Shown here: piece after piece, positions 7,664 to 16,467 of the stretch
Layout: each line of letters starts with the position of its first letter
Numbering within the stretch: the stretch's first letter is position 1
Source: an uncultured Muribaculaceae bacterium
GTDB lineage: Bacteria > Bacteroidota > Bacteroidia > Bacteroidales > Muribaculaceae
DNA: 32,275 nt
Assembly (NCBI GenBank): GCA_910577465.1
Contig: CAJTMM010000028.1
Location: forward strand, 1 to 32,275
Direction: 5' to 3'
The notes under the pieces: generated by a model
The model's input: the letters and a program-made list of their open reading frames with translations, nothing else
What the model was told of the DNA's origin: nothing
The model's database searches: none
Position numbers and translations under genes: made by a program

Positions 7664-8545
7664 ATGATGCGTAAGATATGTTTATTATTGATAACAGTGC
7701 AGCTTGTAGATATTAAAAAGGATTTTGTCGCAAAATGCGTAATCGGCATGGTTTTATTCATGCTGGCAACTCCGTTTAACATTTTTTCAGCAAACCCTAA
7801 CAAGCCGGTTCGTCCCGCGCGCCGTGCTGATAAACCGGTTGTGGAGAAGTCCGTTTCCACGCTCCCCGATTCAATTCCATTGTCAGCTCCGGTATCCACA
7901 CCTGCCGCGGTAGTGGAGGATGCTTTTACATTGGAAGGCGATACCATAATGTTGGCTCCGATGGATACTATACCTATTGTAGACTCTCCCGAGATGAAGC
8001 TGTTTTCCGACAGTACTCTCGTCGACGGTCCTCGTGAGAATTATGGAAAGGTGTTTACCCCTAATCCCACCCGTGCGGTGTGGTTGTCGGCATTGTTCCC
8101 CGGACTTGGACAGATTTACAATAGACGATATTGGAAACTTCCGTTGGTTATAGGCGGTTTTATGGGTTTGGGCTACGGTGCGTCGTGGAATAATATGATG
8201 CTCCGCGATTACACACGTGCCTACACCGATATAATGGACAATGATCCGTCGACCAATAGCTACATGGATTTCTTCCCCCCGAACACTGATGAGTCGACTC
8301 TGAATAAATCATGGCTCGAACGCACCTTGAAATCACGCAAGGATTATTACCGTCGTAACCGTGACTTGTGTGTGATAAGTATGATAGGTGTGTATCTATT
8401 GGCAATGGTTGATGCGTATGTCGATGCATCGTTGTCCAATTTTGATATATCGCCCGATCTGTCCATGCAGGTGGCTCCGGTTATGATGCAGGATGTAGGC
8501 AGTCCGTTTCCGGTACTCGGGGTGCAGATGGCAGTTAATTTTTAG
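7664..8545 (+). CDS. DUF5683 membrane protein
   Basis: A Bacteroidota-specific protein of unknown role often encoded next to parB. The DUF5683 core lies in the C-terminal half: NPTRAVWLSALFPGLGQIYN, RRYWKLPLVIGGFMGLGYG, then a polar region ending RKDYYRRNRDLCVISMIG and VYLLAMVDAYVDASLSNFD. At least two membrane segments are visible there, and the N-terminus has one or two hydrophobic stretches that look like a signal anchor followed by a proline-rich periplasmic linker. Start choice is uncertain: a TTG at 7616 overlaps the parB stop, ATGs occur at 7664/7667, and a later start near 7700-7750 would leave a cleaner signal peptide. I chose 7664. It is probably co-transcribed with parAB and the following transglycosylase. 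Confidence 0.8.
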   Translation: MMRKICLLLITVQLVDIKKDFVAKCVIGMVLFMLATPFNIFSANPNKPVRPARRADKPVVEKSVSTLPDSIPLSAPVSTPAAVVEDAFTLEGDTIMLAPMDTIPIVDSPEMKLFSDSTLVDGPRENYGKVFTPNPTRAVWLSALFPGLGQIYNRRYWKLPLVIGGFMGLGYGASWNNMMLRDYTRAYTDIMDNDPSTNSYMDFFPPNTDESTLNKSWLERTLKSRKDYYRRNRDLCVISMIGVYLLAMVDAYVDASLSNFDISPDLSMQVAPVMMQDVGSPFPVLGVQMAVNF

Positions 8546-8562
8546 AAGAACAAGAACAGTAG

Positions 8563-10314
8563 ATGACTATTATGACACTACGGAAAATATATATTACAAT
8601 GATGTTCGGTGCGGTAGCCTTTGTGGTTTCCGCCGGACCGTCGATATTGGATATCAAGCATTCGATTACTGACGATAATGTTATACCGCCAGAGAGTTTT
8701 GAAACCAAGACACGTGAACTGGAAGAGAATTTCTATCTCAAGAAGTATACCGCGCATCCTGTGGAGCAGGGGCAGGTGAAGATGGGTAATCCCGAGGAGT
8801 ATGAGCAGCTGTTGAGCCGTCTGCCCACTGAAATAGAGATGCCCTACAACCCTGTAGTCGGACGTCTGATAGAGATGTATCTTGGAAAACGTCGCGGTTT
8901 GGTTGCCGACATGCTCGCGTTGCATAATTATTATGGGAAGATATTCATAGAAGAGCTTATAAAGGAGAAGGTACCTCTGGAGCTTCAATATCTTCCGGTG
9001 ATAGAATCGGCTATTAACCCCAATGCGGTGTCGCGTATGGGAGCCGGCGGTCTATGGCAGTTTATGCCGGCTACTGCCACAGGACTTGGCATGGAGGTGA
9101 ACTCGTTGGTGGATCAGCGTCGCGACCCGAGGGTCTCATCGCGTTATGCCGCAAAATATCTGAAGCAGTTGTATAATATATATGGTGACTGGTCCTTGGC
9201 TATCGCAGCTTATAATTGCGGTCCCGGTAATGTGAATAAAGCATTGCGCCGTGCCGGTGGCGGTAAAAAGGATTTTTGGGAAATATACAATTACCTTCCA
9301 TCTGAAACACGTGGATATGTACCTGCTTTTATTGCTGCTAATTTTGTGATGAACTATCATGACCGGTACGGCATACGTCCGACTCTTGTAAAGCAGCAGT
9401 TGGTTACCGATACCGTAGAGGTAGCTAACCGTGTCCATTTCCGCCAGATAGCTGATGTGCTGAATATTCCCGTGGAAGAGATACGCATGCTCAATCCGCA
9501 GTTCCGCAAGGATATAATACCCGGTGACAATCATCCGTATTCGCTTGTACTCCCGTCGCAGCAATGTCTCAGCTATATTATAAGCGAGGATGCTATTCTG
9601 AGTCATGATTCCGAGATGTATGAGCGTCGTACATATGTGGAGCCGGGAGTGGCGCGGGTGGAGAATGGTGCTACTAACGATGAGCTTGCGGCCGCACAGA
9701 CGCAGAATGCCGGAGATAATAAAGAGATAGCGCAGGCTGTTACCGCCAATGTGGTGAAAAAAACACATATAGTGGGACGTGGCGAAAATTTGCGTGATAT
9801 AGCCAAGAAATATGGCGTGAGTGCCACGGATGTGAAGCGATGGAACAATCTGCGCCGTGGAAAAGTGAAAGAGGGCGATGAACTTACGATAGAGGTTTAT
9901 GAAAGAACGGTGGCTCAAGCCGATGTGCGTCCTACTACACCGAGTACTGTGACAAAACGCGTTGAGGGTCCTCAAACGTCAACATCAAAATCAACCAAGT
10001 CGACGAACCGTGATACTAAGAGCGGAAAGGCTAAAAAACCGTCGGTAACAAACTATACCGTGAAGAGTGGAGACAATCTTGAGAAGATAGCTAAACGTCA
10101 CGGCGTGTCGGTAGCCGATATTCAGGCTGCTAATGGAATGAGCAAAGGAACTACGCGAATCAACGTAGGACAGAAAATTAAAATTCCGGCAGCCGGTTCG
10201 GGAGTGTCCTCAAAATCAACAGCAAAGTCAAGAAATTCGGCTGTTTCCGGCAAGAAATCAACCTCGAAAAAAAGTGGCACTAAGAAGCGCTCAAGCAAGA
10301 AAAGACGCCGCTAA
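8563..10314 (+). CDS. mltD: Membrane-bound lytic transglycosylase (MltD-like) with LysM repeats
   Basis: Cleaves the glycan backbone of peptidoglycan with formation of anhydro-muramyl ends. After a signal sequence (to about residue 24), the SLT domain spans roughly 125-270, with the catalytic Glu in PVIESAINPNA (about E148), then MGAGGLWQFMPATATGLG and YNCGPGNVNKAL. A degenerate LysM-like stretch lies near 293-330, and two clear LysM domains at about 401-444 (starting HIVGRGENLRDIAKKYGVS) and 497-542 (starting YTVKSGDNLEKIAKRHGVS). The last 40 residues are very rich in Lys, Ser and Arg, which could add binding to acidic wall polymers or DNA. It has 583 residues. An ATG at 8572 is an alternative start. 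Last gene of the parAB cluster, before a strong terminator. Confidence 0.92.
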   Translation: MTIMTLRKIYITMMFGAVAFVVSAGPSILDIKHSITDDNVIPPESFETKTRELEENFYLKKYTAHPVEQGQVKMGNPEEYEQLLSRLPTEIEMPYNPVVGRLIEMYLGKRRGLVADMLALHNYYGKIFIEELIKEKVPLELQYLPVIESAINPNAVSRMGAGGLWQFMPATATGLGMEVNSLVDQRRDPRVSSRYAAKYLKQLYNIYGDWSLAIAAYNCGPGNVNKALRRAGGGKKDFWEIYNYLPSETRGYVPAFIAANFVMNYHDRYGIRPTLVKQQLVTDTVEVANRVHFRQIADVLNIPVEEIRMLNPQFRKDIIPGDNHPYSLVLPSQQCLSYIISEDAILSHDSEMYERRTYVEPGVARVENGATNDELAAAQTQNAGDNKEIAQAVTANVVKKTHIVGRGENLRDIAKKYGVSATDVKRWNNLRRGKVKEGDELTIEVYERTVAQADVRPTTPSTVTKRVEGPQTSTSKSTKSTNRDTKSGKAKKPSVTNYTVKSGDNLEKIAKRHGVSVADIQAANGMSKGTTRINVGQKIKIPAAGSGVSSKSTAKSRNSAVSGKKSTSKKSGTKKRSSKKRRR

Positions 10315-10342
10315 TGAATAAGATTATTGCAAAATGATAGTG

Positions 10343-10383
10343 AACGCCTTAATTTTAACTAAAATTAAGGCGTTTTCTTTTTG
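10343..10383 (+). terminator. Rho-independent terminator after mltD
   Basis: AACGCCTTAATTTT pairs perfectly with AAAATTAAGGCGTT around an AACT loop and runs into TTCTTTTT. This ends the parA-parB-DUF5683-mltD transcript. Confidence 0.92.
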
Positions 10384-10412
10384 CCATTGTCAGATTATAT
10401 TCGTTAAATTTG
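10380..10412 (+). promoter_or_regulatory. Promoter of gdhA
   Basis: TTTG (10380-10383), a 21-base spacer, then TAAATTTG (10405-10412): a full match to the Bacteroides promoter consensus. The -33 box overlaps the T-tract of the preceding terminator. It lies 38 bases before the gdhA start. Confidence 0.8.
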
Positions 10413-10450
10413 CGGTATTAACCTATATGAATACCATTAATACATAAATT

Positions 10451-11788
10451 ATGGATATAAATAGAATAATGTCTTCACTCGAGATGAAGCATCCCGGTGA
10501 AAAGGAGTATCTGCAAGCCGTAAAAGAGGTGCTCATGTGTGTGGAAGAGGTGTACAATCAGCACCCTGAATTCGAAAAAGCCCGTATAGTAGAGCGCATG
10601 GTTGAGCCGGACCGTATAGTGACATTCCGTGTTACCTGGACCGACGACCGTGGCGAAGTACAGACCAATATCGGTTACCGCGTGCAGTTCAATAATGCCA
10701 TTGGCCCGTACAAGGGTGGCATACGTTTCCATGCATCGGTAAACCTCTCCATCCTCAAATTCCTCGGATTTGAACAAACCTTCAAGAATGCGTTGACCAC
10801 ACTCCCGATGGGGGGTGCCAAAGGTGGTAGCGATTTCTCTCCCCGTGGCAAGAGCGATGCTGAAATCATGCGTTTCTGCCAGGCATTCATGCTTGAGTTG
10901 TGGAAAAACATAGGTCCTGACCGTGACGTTCCCGCCGGCGATATAGGTGTTGGCGGCCGTGAGGTAGGATACATGTACGGCATGTATAAGAAATTATGCA
11001 ACGAATGCGATGGCTCAATGACCGGTAAGGCAATGTCGTTCGGTGGATCGCGCATACGTCCCGAGGCTACCGGATTCGGTGCACTCTACTTTGTTCAAAG
11101 CATGCTCGCTGCCAAGAATGATGATATCAAGGGCAAAACTGTGGCTATCTCCGGATTCGGTAATGTGGCATGGGGCGCAGCCCTCAAGGCTACCGAACTT
11201 GGTGCGAAAGTGGTGACTATCTCCGGTCCTGACGGATATATCTACGATCCCGAAGGTATATCCGGTGACAAGATTGACTATATGCTTTATCTCCGTGCTA
11301 CAGGTGATGATATCGTGGCTCCCTATGCCGAAAAATATCCTGAAGCAAAATTCTTCGCCGGCAAGAAACCGTGGGAACAGAAAGTGGATATAGCATTGCC
11401 TTGCGCTACCCAAAATGAGCTTAACGGTGACGATGCCAAGCAGTTGGTGGACAACGGTGTGCTCATGGTCGCTGAAGTATCTAATATGGGATGTACCCCC
11501 GAGGCTATCGATACGTTCATCAACAGCCGTGTGACTTATGCTCCCGGTAAGGCTGTGAATGCAGGCGGTGTGGCAACATCAGGTTTGGAGATGAGCCAGA
11601 ATGCAATGCACCTGCAGTGGAGCGCCGACGAGGTTGATGCAAAATTGCATGTGATTATGCGCGACATCCACGAACAGTGTGTCAAATACGGTACTGAACC
11701 CGATGGCTACCTCAACTATATGAAGGGCGCCAATATCGCCGGATTCATGAAAGTGGCAAATGCCATGATGGGTCAAGGCGTGATATAA
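10451..11788 (+). CDS. gdhA: Glutamate dehydrogenase, hexameric, NADP-type
   Basis: Assimilates ammonia by reductive amination of 2-oxoglutarate, a main nitrogen entry in Bacteroidales. The substrate domain shows YKGGIRFHASVNLSILKFL, then TTLPMGGAKGGSDFSPRGKS with the catalytic Lys, and PAGDIGVGGREVGYMYGMY. The nucleotide-binding Rossmann motif is ISGFGNVAWGAALKATELGA. The C-terminal block ANAGGVATSGLEMSQNA is also typical (here KAVNAGGVATSGLEMSQNA). At 445 residues it is the small hexameric class. NADP preference is inferred from close resemblance to the Bacteroides enzyme, not from a diagnostic residue. It stands alone between a strong promoter and a terminator-like hairpin. Confidence 0.96.
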   Translation: MDINRIMSSLEMKHPGEKEYLQAVKEVLMCVEEVYNQHPEFEKARIVERMVEPDRIVTFRVTWTDDRGEVQTNIGYRVQFNNAIGPYKGGIRFHASVNLSILKFLGFEQTFKNALTTLPMGGAKGGSDFSPRGKSDAEIMRFCQAFMLELWKNIGPDRDVPAGDIGVGGREVGYMYGMYKKLCNECDGSMTGKAMSFGGSRIRPEATGFGALYFVQSMLAAKNDDIKGKTVAISGFGNVAWGAALKATELGAKVVTISGPDGYIYDPEGISGDKIDYMLYLRATGDDIVAPYAEKYPEAKFFAGKKPWEQKVDIALPCATQNELNGDDAKQLVDNGVLMVAEVSNMGCTPEAIDTFINSRVTYAPGKAVNAGGVATSGLEMSQNAMHLQWSADEVDAKLHVIMRDIHEQCVKYGTEPDGYLNYMKGANIAGFMKVANAMMGQGVI

Positions 11789-11816
11789 ACACAGGCTCTG
11801 TAGTTCATAAAGATAG

Positions 11817-11850
11817 GCAGGGGCCGGCACAATCAGTTGCCGGCCCCTGC
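11817..11850. terminator. GC-rich hairpin between gdhA and GIN gene
   Basis: GCAGGGGCCGGCA pairs perfectly with TGCCGGCCCCTGC around an eight-base loop. There is no strong T-tract on either side, but its position between two convergent genes makes a transcription end likely. Confidence 0.7.
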
Positions 11851-11907
11851 TGTCGTCTGTAATTATCTTTTAAGTATGAAGCTGAAGCTTTTGTTATGTA
11901 TCGGGCA

Positions 11908-12663
11908 TTAGCGACGGTTGTGTACGGAACCGCCGGAGCTTGAGCCTATTCCTACCGGATTCTTTATGTCACAGCTTATTGACCCGCCGCTTGATGCGCT
12001 TGCCGAACCGGTGGCTGATTCAAGAGATGATGCAGAAACTGACGCGCCGCTTGATGCATGAAGATCCACATTTTCGCACTTGCCGTTGAGGTCGGTTGAT
12101 GAGCCGCTTGAAGCCTCCGATGTGATGGATGATGCCGAAATATCGGATATGAATATCGATGCCCCGCTTGATGATTTTGTGGTGATGCCATTGGCTGCTG
12201 TAACACTATTAATGACCAAAGTCGCACCGCTTGACGCTTTAGCGGATATATCGCGGCCGTCGGCGTTGTATTTTCCGGATATGTTGAGTGTGGACCCCGA
12301 CGATGCGGATAGCCTTGTAATCAAGGGTGATTTTACTACGATAGTTACCTTTTTGGCGCAGCTGCCAAGATTCTTTGTACTTTGGCATGAGAGGGTGCTG
12401 TCGGAAACGATTGTCTCTATGAGTTCCATAACATCGTCAGGAGCTGATACTGTTACCGATGCAGTGTCGCACTGTATGTATGTTACCTGAAGGCCGGATG
12501 AGGAACGAAGACCTGATATCTCCGGAAGGGTAGTGGTGCGGGTGATGATTGGACCGGTGGAGTTGCATTCATACTCATCAAATGCAGATATGATGCGTCG
12601 GCATGAAACAGAACTGATTAGTGTGGCGCTCAATGCGAGCAGTCCGATGGTAGATTTAAAATT
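11908..12663 (-). CDS. GIN-domain (DUF2807-type) lipoprotein
   Basis: A predicted surface or periplasmic lipoprotein: the signal peptide ends at a lipobox-like ISSVSC with Cys at about residue 22. The rest is a Ser/Gly/Ala-rich right-handed beta-helix typical of GIN domains (formerly 'head domain of trimeric autotransporter'), with at least seven copies of an (A/S)SSG turn spaced about 18-25 residues apart, for example SASSGSTL, KASSGATL, KSSSGASI, EASSGSSTD, HASSGASV, and SSSGGSVHNRR at the end. The function of these proteins is unknown; adhesion has been suggested for the family. The in-frame TAA occupies the first codon at the 3' side and the gene is convergent with gdhA. The start ATG lies near 12664, next to AT-rich DNA. 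Confidence 0.85.
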   Translation of the reverse strand, partial: NFKSTIGLLALSATLISSVSCRRIISAFDEYECNSTGPIITRTTTLPEISGLRSSSGLQVTYIQCDTASVTVSAPDDVMELIETIVSDSTLSCQSTKNLGSCAKKVTIVVKSPLITRLSASSGSTLNISGKYNADGRDISAKASSGATLVINSVTAANGITTKSSSGASIFISDISASSITSEASSGSSTDLNGKCENVDLHASSGASVSASSLESATGSASASSGGSISCDIKNPVGIGSSSGGSVHNRR

Positions 12664-12754
12664 CATATCGTAGGTATAAATGGTGTATATAATGCTGTTT
12701 GTAAATATAGACGTAGCAACTTTCCAAAAAGTTACAGTAGCGCGAAAAAATAAT

Positions 12755-12762
12755 TATCTTTG
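12755..12762 (+). promoter_or_regulatory. Putative -7 promoter box for the symporter gene
   Basis: TATCTTTG matches TAnnTTTG and lies 33 bases before the chosen start of the symporter gene. The -33 region is not a clear match. Confidence 0.45.
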
Positions 12763-12794
12763 TGAAAATTAACGACTGATTGAACGATTTATCC

Positions 12795-13967
12795 ATGAAC
12801 GGAATGGTGAAAATAGGCTTGTTGCCACGTATTATAATAGGTATTGCTGTAGGAATAGGTGTCGGGTATGTGGCTCCGATGTGGGTGGCGCGTATATGTG
12901 CGACGTTCAATGCCGTGTTCGGTCAATTTCTTGGATTCCTGATTCCACTCATTATCGTGGGATTCGTTGCTCCTGCGATTGCTGATTTAGGCAAGCGGGC
13001 AGGGGGGATGCTTTTGTTTACCGCCGCACTCGCTTATGCGGCTACGTTTATCGCGGGGGTGTCATCGTATTTCACCGGGGCATGGTTGTTCCCATCTATG
13101 ATTTCACCGGAAGCAATGCCTGCCGCGGTTGCTGATGCTGCGGTGGAAATCACACCATACTTTTCTATGGATATTCCTGCGCTGATGCCTGTGATGACGG
13201 CACTGGTGTTTGCGTTTATGCTTGGTTTAGGGGCGGCTTATGTGAAAGGGTCAGCATTGCGTCGCGGTATAAATGAATTCCGCTCAATAGTAGCCATGAC
13301 TATCAACAAAGCCATAATCCCGTTGCTTCCGGTCTATATCTTCGGAATATTCCTTAACATGACCGTTGCTGGGCAAGTGACGACTATTCTCATGGCGTTT
13401 ATCAAGATAATAGTGGTGATTTTTGTGTTGCATGTGTTGATATTAGTTGTCCAATATTGTGTGGCGGCTTGCTTTGCACGAAAAAATCCGTTCAAGATGT
13501 TATGGGAGATGATGCCTGCTTATTTTACGGCGTTGGGTACACAGTCATCGGCGGCTACTATTCCCGTGACTTTGCGGCAGGCAGTGAGGATGGGCGTGAG
13601 TGAGGATGTTGCCGGATTTGTGGTGCCGTTGTGCGCAACCATACACATGTCCGGCAGCACGCTGAAGATAGTGGCGTGTGCGCTCGCACTGATGATTATG
13701 CAGGGATTGCCTTATGACGGAGGTATGTTCTGTCATTTCATAGCCATGCTTGGGGTCACTATTATAGCTGCCCCCGGTATCCCGGGCGGAGCCATTATGG
13801 CTTCGTTAGGATTGCTGTCATCTATACTCGGGTTCAGCGATGCCCAAAATGCTCTGATGATAGCGCTGTACATATCCATGGATAGTTTCGGTACAGCCTG
13901 CAATGTGACCGGCGATGGCGCATTGGCGGCAATAGTTGACCGTTTTTATGGAAATAAAAAAATGTGA
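12795..13967 (+). CDS. Dicarboxylate/amino acid:cation symporter (DAACS family)
   Basis: Sodium- or proton-coupled uptake of dicarboxylates or acidic/neutral amino acids across the inner membrane. The protein is hydrophobic throughout, with about eight helices, beginning after MVKIGLLPRIIIGIAVGIGV. Family markers are the hairpin motif SSAATIPVTLRQAVR and, near the C-terminus, GTACNVTGDGALAAIVDRFY, equivalent to the conserved NVTGD substrate/cation-binding segment. At about 390 residues it is shorter than GltP-type members. A TTG at 12780 extends the frame by five codons; I prefer the ATG at 12795. Substrate cannot be read from the sequence; serine/threonine (SstT-like) or glutamate are possible. 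Confidence 0.9.
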   Translation: MNGMVKIGLLPRIIIGIAVGIGVGYVAPMWVARICATFNAVFGQFLGFLIPLIIVGFVAPAIADLGKRAGGMLLFTAALAYAATFIAGVSSYFTGAWLFPSMISPEAMPAAVADAAVEITPYFSMDIPALMPVMTALVFAFMLGLGAAYVKGSALRRGINEFRSIVAMTINKAIIPLLPVYIFGIFLNMTVAGQVTTILMAFIKIIVVIFVLHVLILVVQYCVAACFARKNPFKMLWEMMPAYFTALGTQSSAATIPVTLRQAVRMGVSEDVAGFVVPLCATIHMSGSTLKIVACALALMIMQGLPYDGGMFCHFIAMLGVTIIAAPGIPGGAIMASLGLLSSILGFSDAQNALMIALYISMDSFGTACNVTGDGALAAIVDRFYGNKKM

Positions 13968-14044
13968 CGGCGGTGTAACTATTTCAGATTTTCCGCGTCT
14001 GATAAGAGCGTAAACAGTAAAAAAACAAATAACATAAATTGATT

Positions 14045-14971
14045 ATGGATTTATTGCAGGTGCAAAATGTGTCCAAGACTTATGGGACGCATGCGGCACT
14101 CGACGATGTGTCGTTGACCGTGCCGCAAGGTTCGGTTTACGGGTTGCTCGGTCCTAACGGAGCGGGTAAGACAACTCTTATAAGAATTATCAATCATATC
14201 ACGGCTCCTGACAATGGGCAAGTGATATTCGACGGACATCAGCTTACGCAGGACGATGTAGCATATATAGGTTATTTGCCTGAAGAACGCGGGCTTTATA
14301 AAAAGATGAAGGTGGGCGAGCAGGCTGTATTCTTTGCCCGGCTGAAGGGATTGTCCCGCGCCGATGCCATACGTGAACTGAAGGTGTGGTTCGAACGGTT
14401 CGGTATATCCGATTGGTGGAACCGCAAGGTTGAGGAGCTGTCCAAAGGTATGGCACAGAAGGTGCAATTCATAGTCACGGTGTTGCACCGTCCTAAGCTG
14501 TTGATATTCGACGAACCGTTTTCCGGCTTCGACCCTATAAACGCCAATCTGTTGCGCGATGAGATATTGCGTCTTAAAGATGAGGGGGCGACCGTGATAT
14601 TCAGTACGCACAACATGTCGTCGGTAGAGGAGATATGTGATAATATCACCCTTATAAATGCCGGTCATAATATACTGACCGGCAATGTGGAGGAGATACG
14701 CCGTGAGTTTACGCGCGGTAGGTATTCACTCACATTTACCGGCGATGCTGCAAAACTGTCCAATGCTCTTTCACCGATGCTCAAGGAATATTCTCTGGTG
14801 CCCGGGACGGCAGGTAGACTATGTCTTGATATGCATCTTGCTGAAGGAACTGCATTGCGCGATATAATAGCTTGTGCCAATGATACCGTGGAGATTGCAT
14901 CAATAAACGAGGCTCTCGCGTCAATGAACGATATATTCATCAAAGCGGTGGAAGCTTCTAACGCACGGTAA
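14045..14971 (+). CDS. ABC transporter ATP-binding protein (NatA-like)
   Basis: ATPase subunit of an ABC-2 type exporter. It carries Walker A GPNGAGKTT (about residues 36-44), a signature LSKGMAQKVQ that deviates from LSGGQ, Walker B LLIFDEPFSGFDP, and the switch His in ATVIFSTHNMSS. The C-terminal 80 residues form the extra domain found in NatA-like ATPases (DUF4162-like). It has 308 residues; a TTG six bases upstream is a less likely start. The permease gene begins 23 bases after its stop, so the two form one transporter. NatAB-type systems export sodium or drugs; the substrate here is unknown. Confidence 0.92.
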   Translation: MDLLQVQNVSKTYGTHAALDDVSLTVPQGSVYGLLGPNGAGKTTLIRIINHITAPDNGQVIFDGHQLTQDDVAYIGYLPEERGLYKKMKVGEQAVFFARLKGLSRADAIRELKVWFERFGISDWWNRKVEELSKGMAQKVQFIVTVLHRPKLLIFDEPFSGFDPINANLLRDEILRLKDEGATVIFSTHNMSSVEEICDNITLINAGHNILTGNVEEIRREFTRGRYSLTFTGDAAKLSNALSPMLKEYSLVPGTAGRLCLDMHLAEGTALRDIIACANDTVEIASINEALASMNDIFIKAVEASNAR

Positions 14972-14994
14972 TAATCAATCAAAAAGATTTTATT

Positions 14995-16305
14995 ATGACA
15001 TCGAAAATAGGTATAATAATACGGCGCGAGTTTATGGAGCGCGTCACTAAGAAAAGTTTTATAATCACCACTCTCCTCATGCCGGTGATAATGCTCGCGC
15101 TCATGACGGTTCCGGCATTGATAGCCATGTTCTCGGAAGGAGACAACCGGAATGTACTCGTAGTGGACGAATCGGGAATCATAGCTCCCAAGTTGGAAAA
15201 TACTAATACGGTATCATTTGCAGTGTCGCCTGTAAGTCTCGATTCAGCATTGGCACGTGAGGATGTTGACGCTGTACTTGTAATTCCGTCTGATATAACC
15301 GTGGGACAAAAAACACTTCGGTTGTACACCAATAGTGCTTCGTCGATAAGTCTTGAAGGTGCTATCACCGGACAGGTCAATGATATAATTGAAGCCAAGC
15401 GGTTGGAAAGCTACAATATCTCGGACTTGGATAAGATAGTGGCGGCTGTGCATAGCGATGTGTCGTTGCAAAGTTTCCGCAATGACAAGGAGCAGGGTGA
15501 ACAGGAAGCCTCCACCATACTAAGTTATTCGCTGGGTATTGTGCTGACATTGCTTCTGTATATGTGCATGCTGCTTTACGGGCAGATGGTGATGACAAGT
15601 ATTATTGAAGAAAAGAACAACCGCGTATTGGAGATAATAGTGTCGTCGGTCAAGCCCACTCAGCTCATGCTCGGCAAGATTTGTGGAATAGGGCTGGTGG
15701 CTGTAACGCAGATAGTGATATGGGGTGTACTGATAGCTTCCATGTCGGCATTCCTGCTGCCGGCTTTGGTACCGGCGGATATGGCGGCTGATATGACGGC
15801 ATTGAATTCGGGTACGGTCGAAGTCTCGTCGCTGAGCACTGATGTCGAGCTGCTTCAGGCGTTGTCATTGATGGGCAATGTCGGTTACATATTGCAAATG
15901 TTCGGATTGTTGCTGTTGTTCCTGATAGGAGGATTCATGCTCTATTCGGCTGTGTATGCAGCTATAGGTTCGGCTGTGGATAATATTCAGGATGCCGGTC
16001 AGTTGCAGTCTATAGTGATATTCCCTATAATAATAGGCATGGTGTTCGGTATGACGGCTGCATCAGATCCGACATCCTCACTATCGGTGTGGACATCAAT
16101 GATTCCGTTCACTTCGCCCATGGTTATGATGGCGCGTATTCCATTCGGCATTCCGGCATGGGAGATTGTAGTGTCATTGATAATATTGTACCTGTCGTTT
16201 TTCTTACTCGTGTGGCTCGCCGCCAAGATTTACAGGGTGGGCATATTCATGTACGGTAAGAAGCCTACTATAAAAGAACTTATCAGATGGGCACGATATA
16301 AATAA
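14995..16305 (+). CDS. ABC-2 type transporter permease (NatB-like)
   Basis: Membrane subunit paired with the upstream ATPase. The layout is that of ABC2_membrane_3 proteins: a cytoplasmic start IGIIIRREFMERVTKKSF, the first helix at about residues 25-45, a large extracytoplasmic domain of about 130 residues (SGIIAPKLENTN to EQGEQEASTIL), then a block of five helices including the conserved MVMTSIIEEKNNRVLEIIVS coupling helix, and ending KIYRVGIFMYGKKPTIKELI. It has 436 residues. It is followed by a terminator, so the pair forms a two-gene operon. Confidence 0.9.
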   Translation: MTSKIGIIIRREFMERVTKKSFIITTLLMPVIMLALMTVPALIAMFSEGDNRNVLVVDESGIIAPKLENTNTVSFAVSPVSLDSALAREDVDAVLVIPSDITVGQKTLRLYTNSASSISLEGAITGQVNDIIEAKRLESYNISDLDKIVAAVHSDVSLQSFRNDKEQGEQEASTILSYSLGIVLTLLLYMCMLLYGQMVMTSIIEEKNNRVLEIIVSSVKPTQLMLGKICGIGLVAVTQIVIWGVLIASMSAFLLPALVPADMAADMTALNSGTVEVSSLSTDVELLQALSLMGNVGYILQMFGLLLLFLIGGFMLYSAVYAAIGSAVDNIQDAGQLQSIVIFPIIIGMVFGMTAASDPTSSLSVWTSMIPFTSPMVMMARIPFGIPAWEIVVSLIILYLSFFLLVWLAAKIYRVGIFMYGKKPTIKELIRWARYK

Positions 16306-16320
16306 CGTTGGCGATAGTTA

Positions 16321-16367
16321 AAAAAGCAGGCACGTCGGCGACTAAAGTCATGGCGTGCTTGTTTTTT
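16321..16367 (+). terminator. Rho-independent terminator after the ABC exporter
   Basis: AAAAAGCAGGCACG pairs with CGTGCTTGTTTTTT with two G-U pairs, and an inner GACT/AGTC stem. The right arm ends in a run of six Ts. Confidence 0.8.
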
Positions 16368-16435
16368 ATATGTTTTTATATCAACATGTAAACAAAAAGG
16401 CTGATTAAGGTGCATGGAATGTCAAATATTTTTAG

Positions 16436-16443
16436 TAATTTCG
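16436..16443 (+). promoter_or_regulatory. Possible -7 box for rpoD
   Basis: TAATTTCG resembles TAnnTTTG with one mismatch and lies 25 bases before the rpoD start. No good -33 box is visible, so this is tentative. Confidence 0.3.
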
Positions 16444-16467
16444 CACGCTTAATGTCACATAGAAAAG

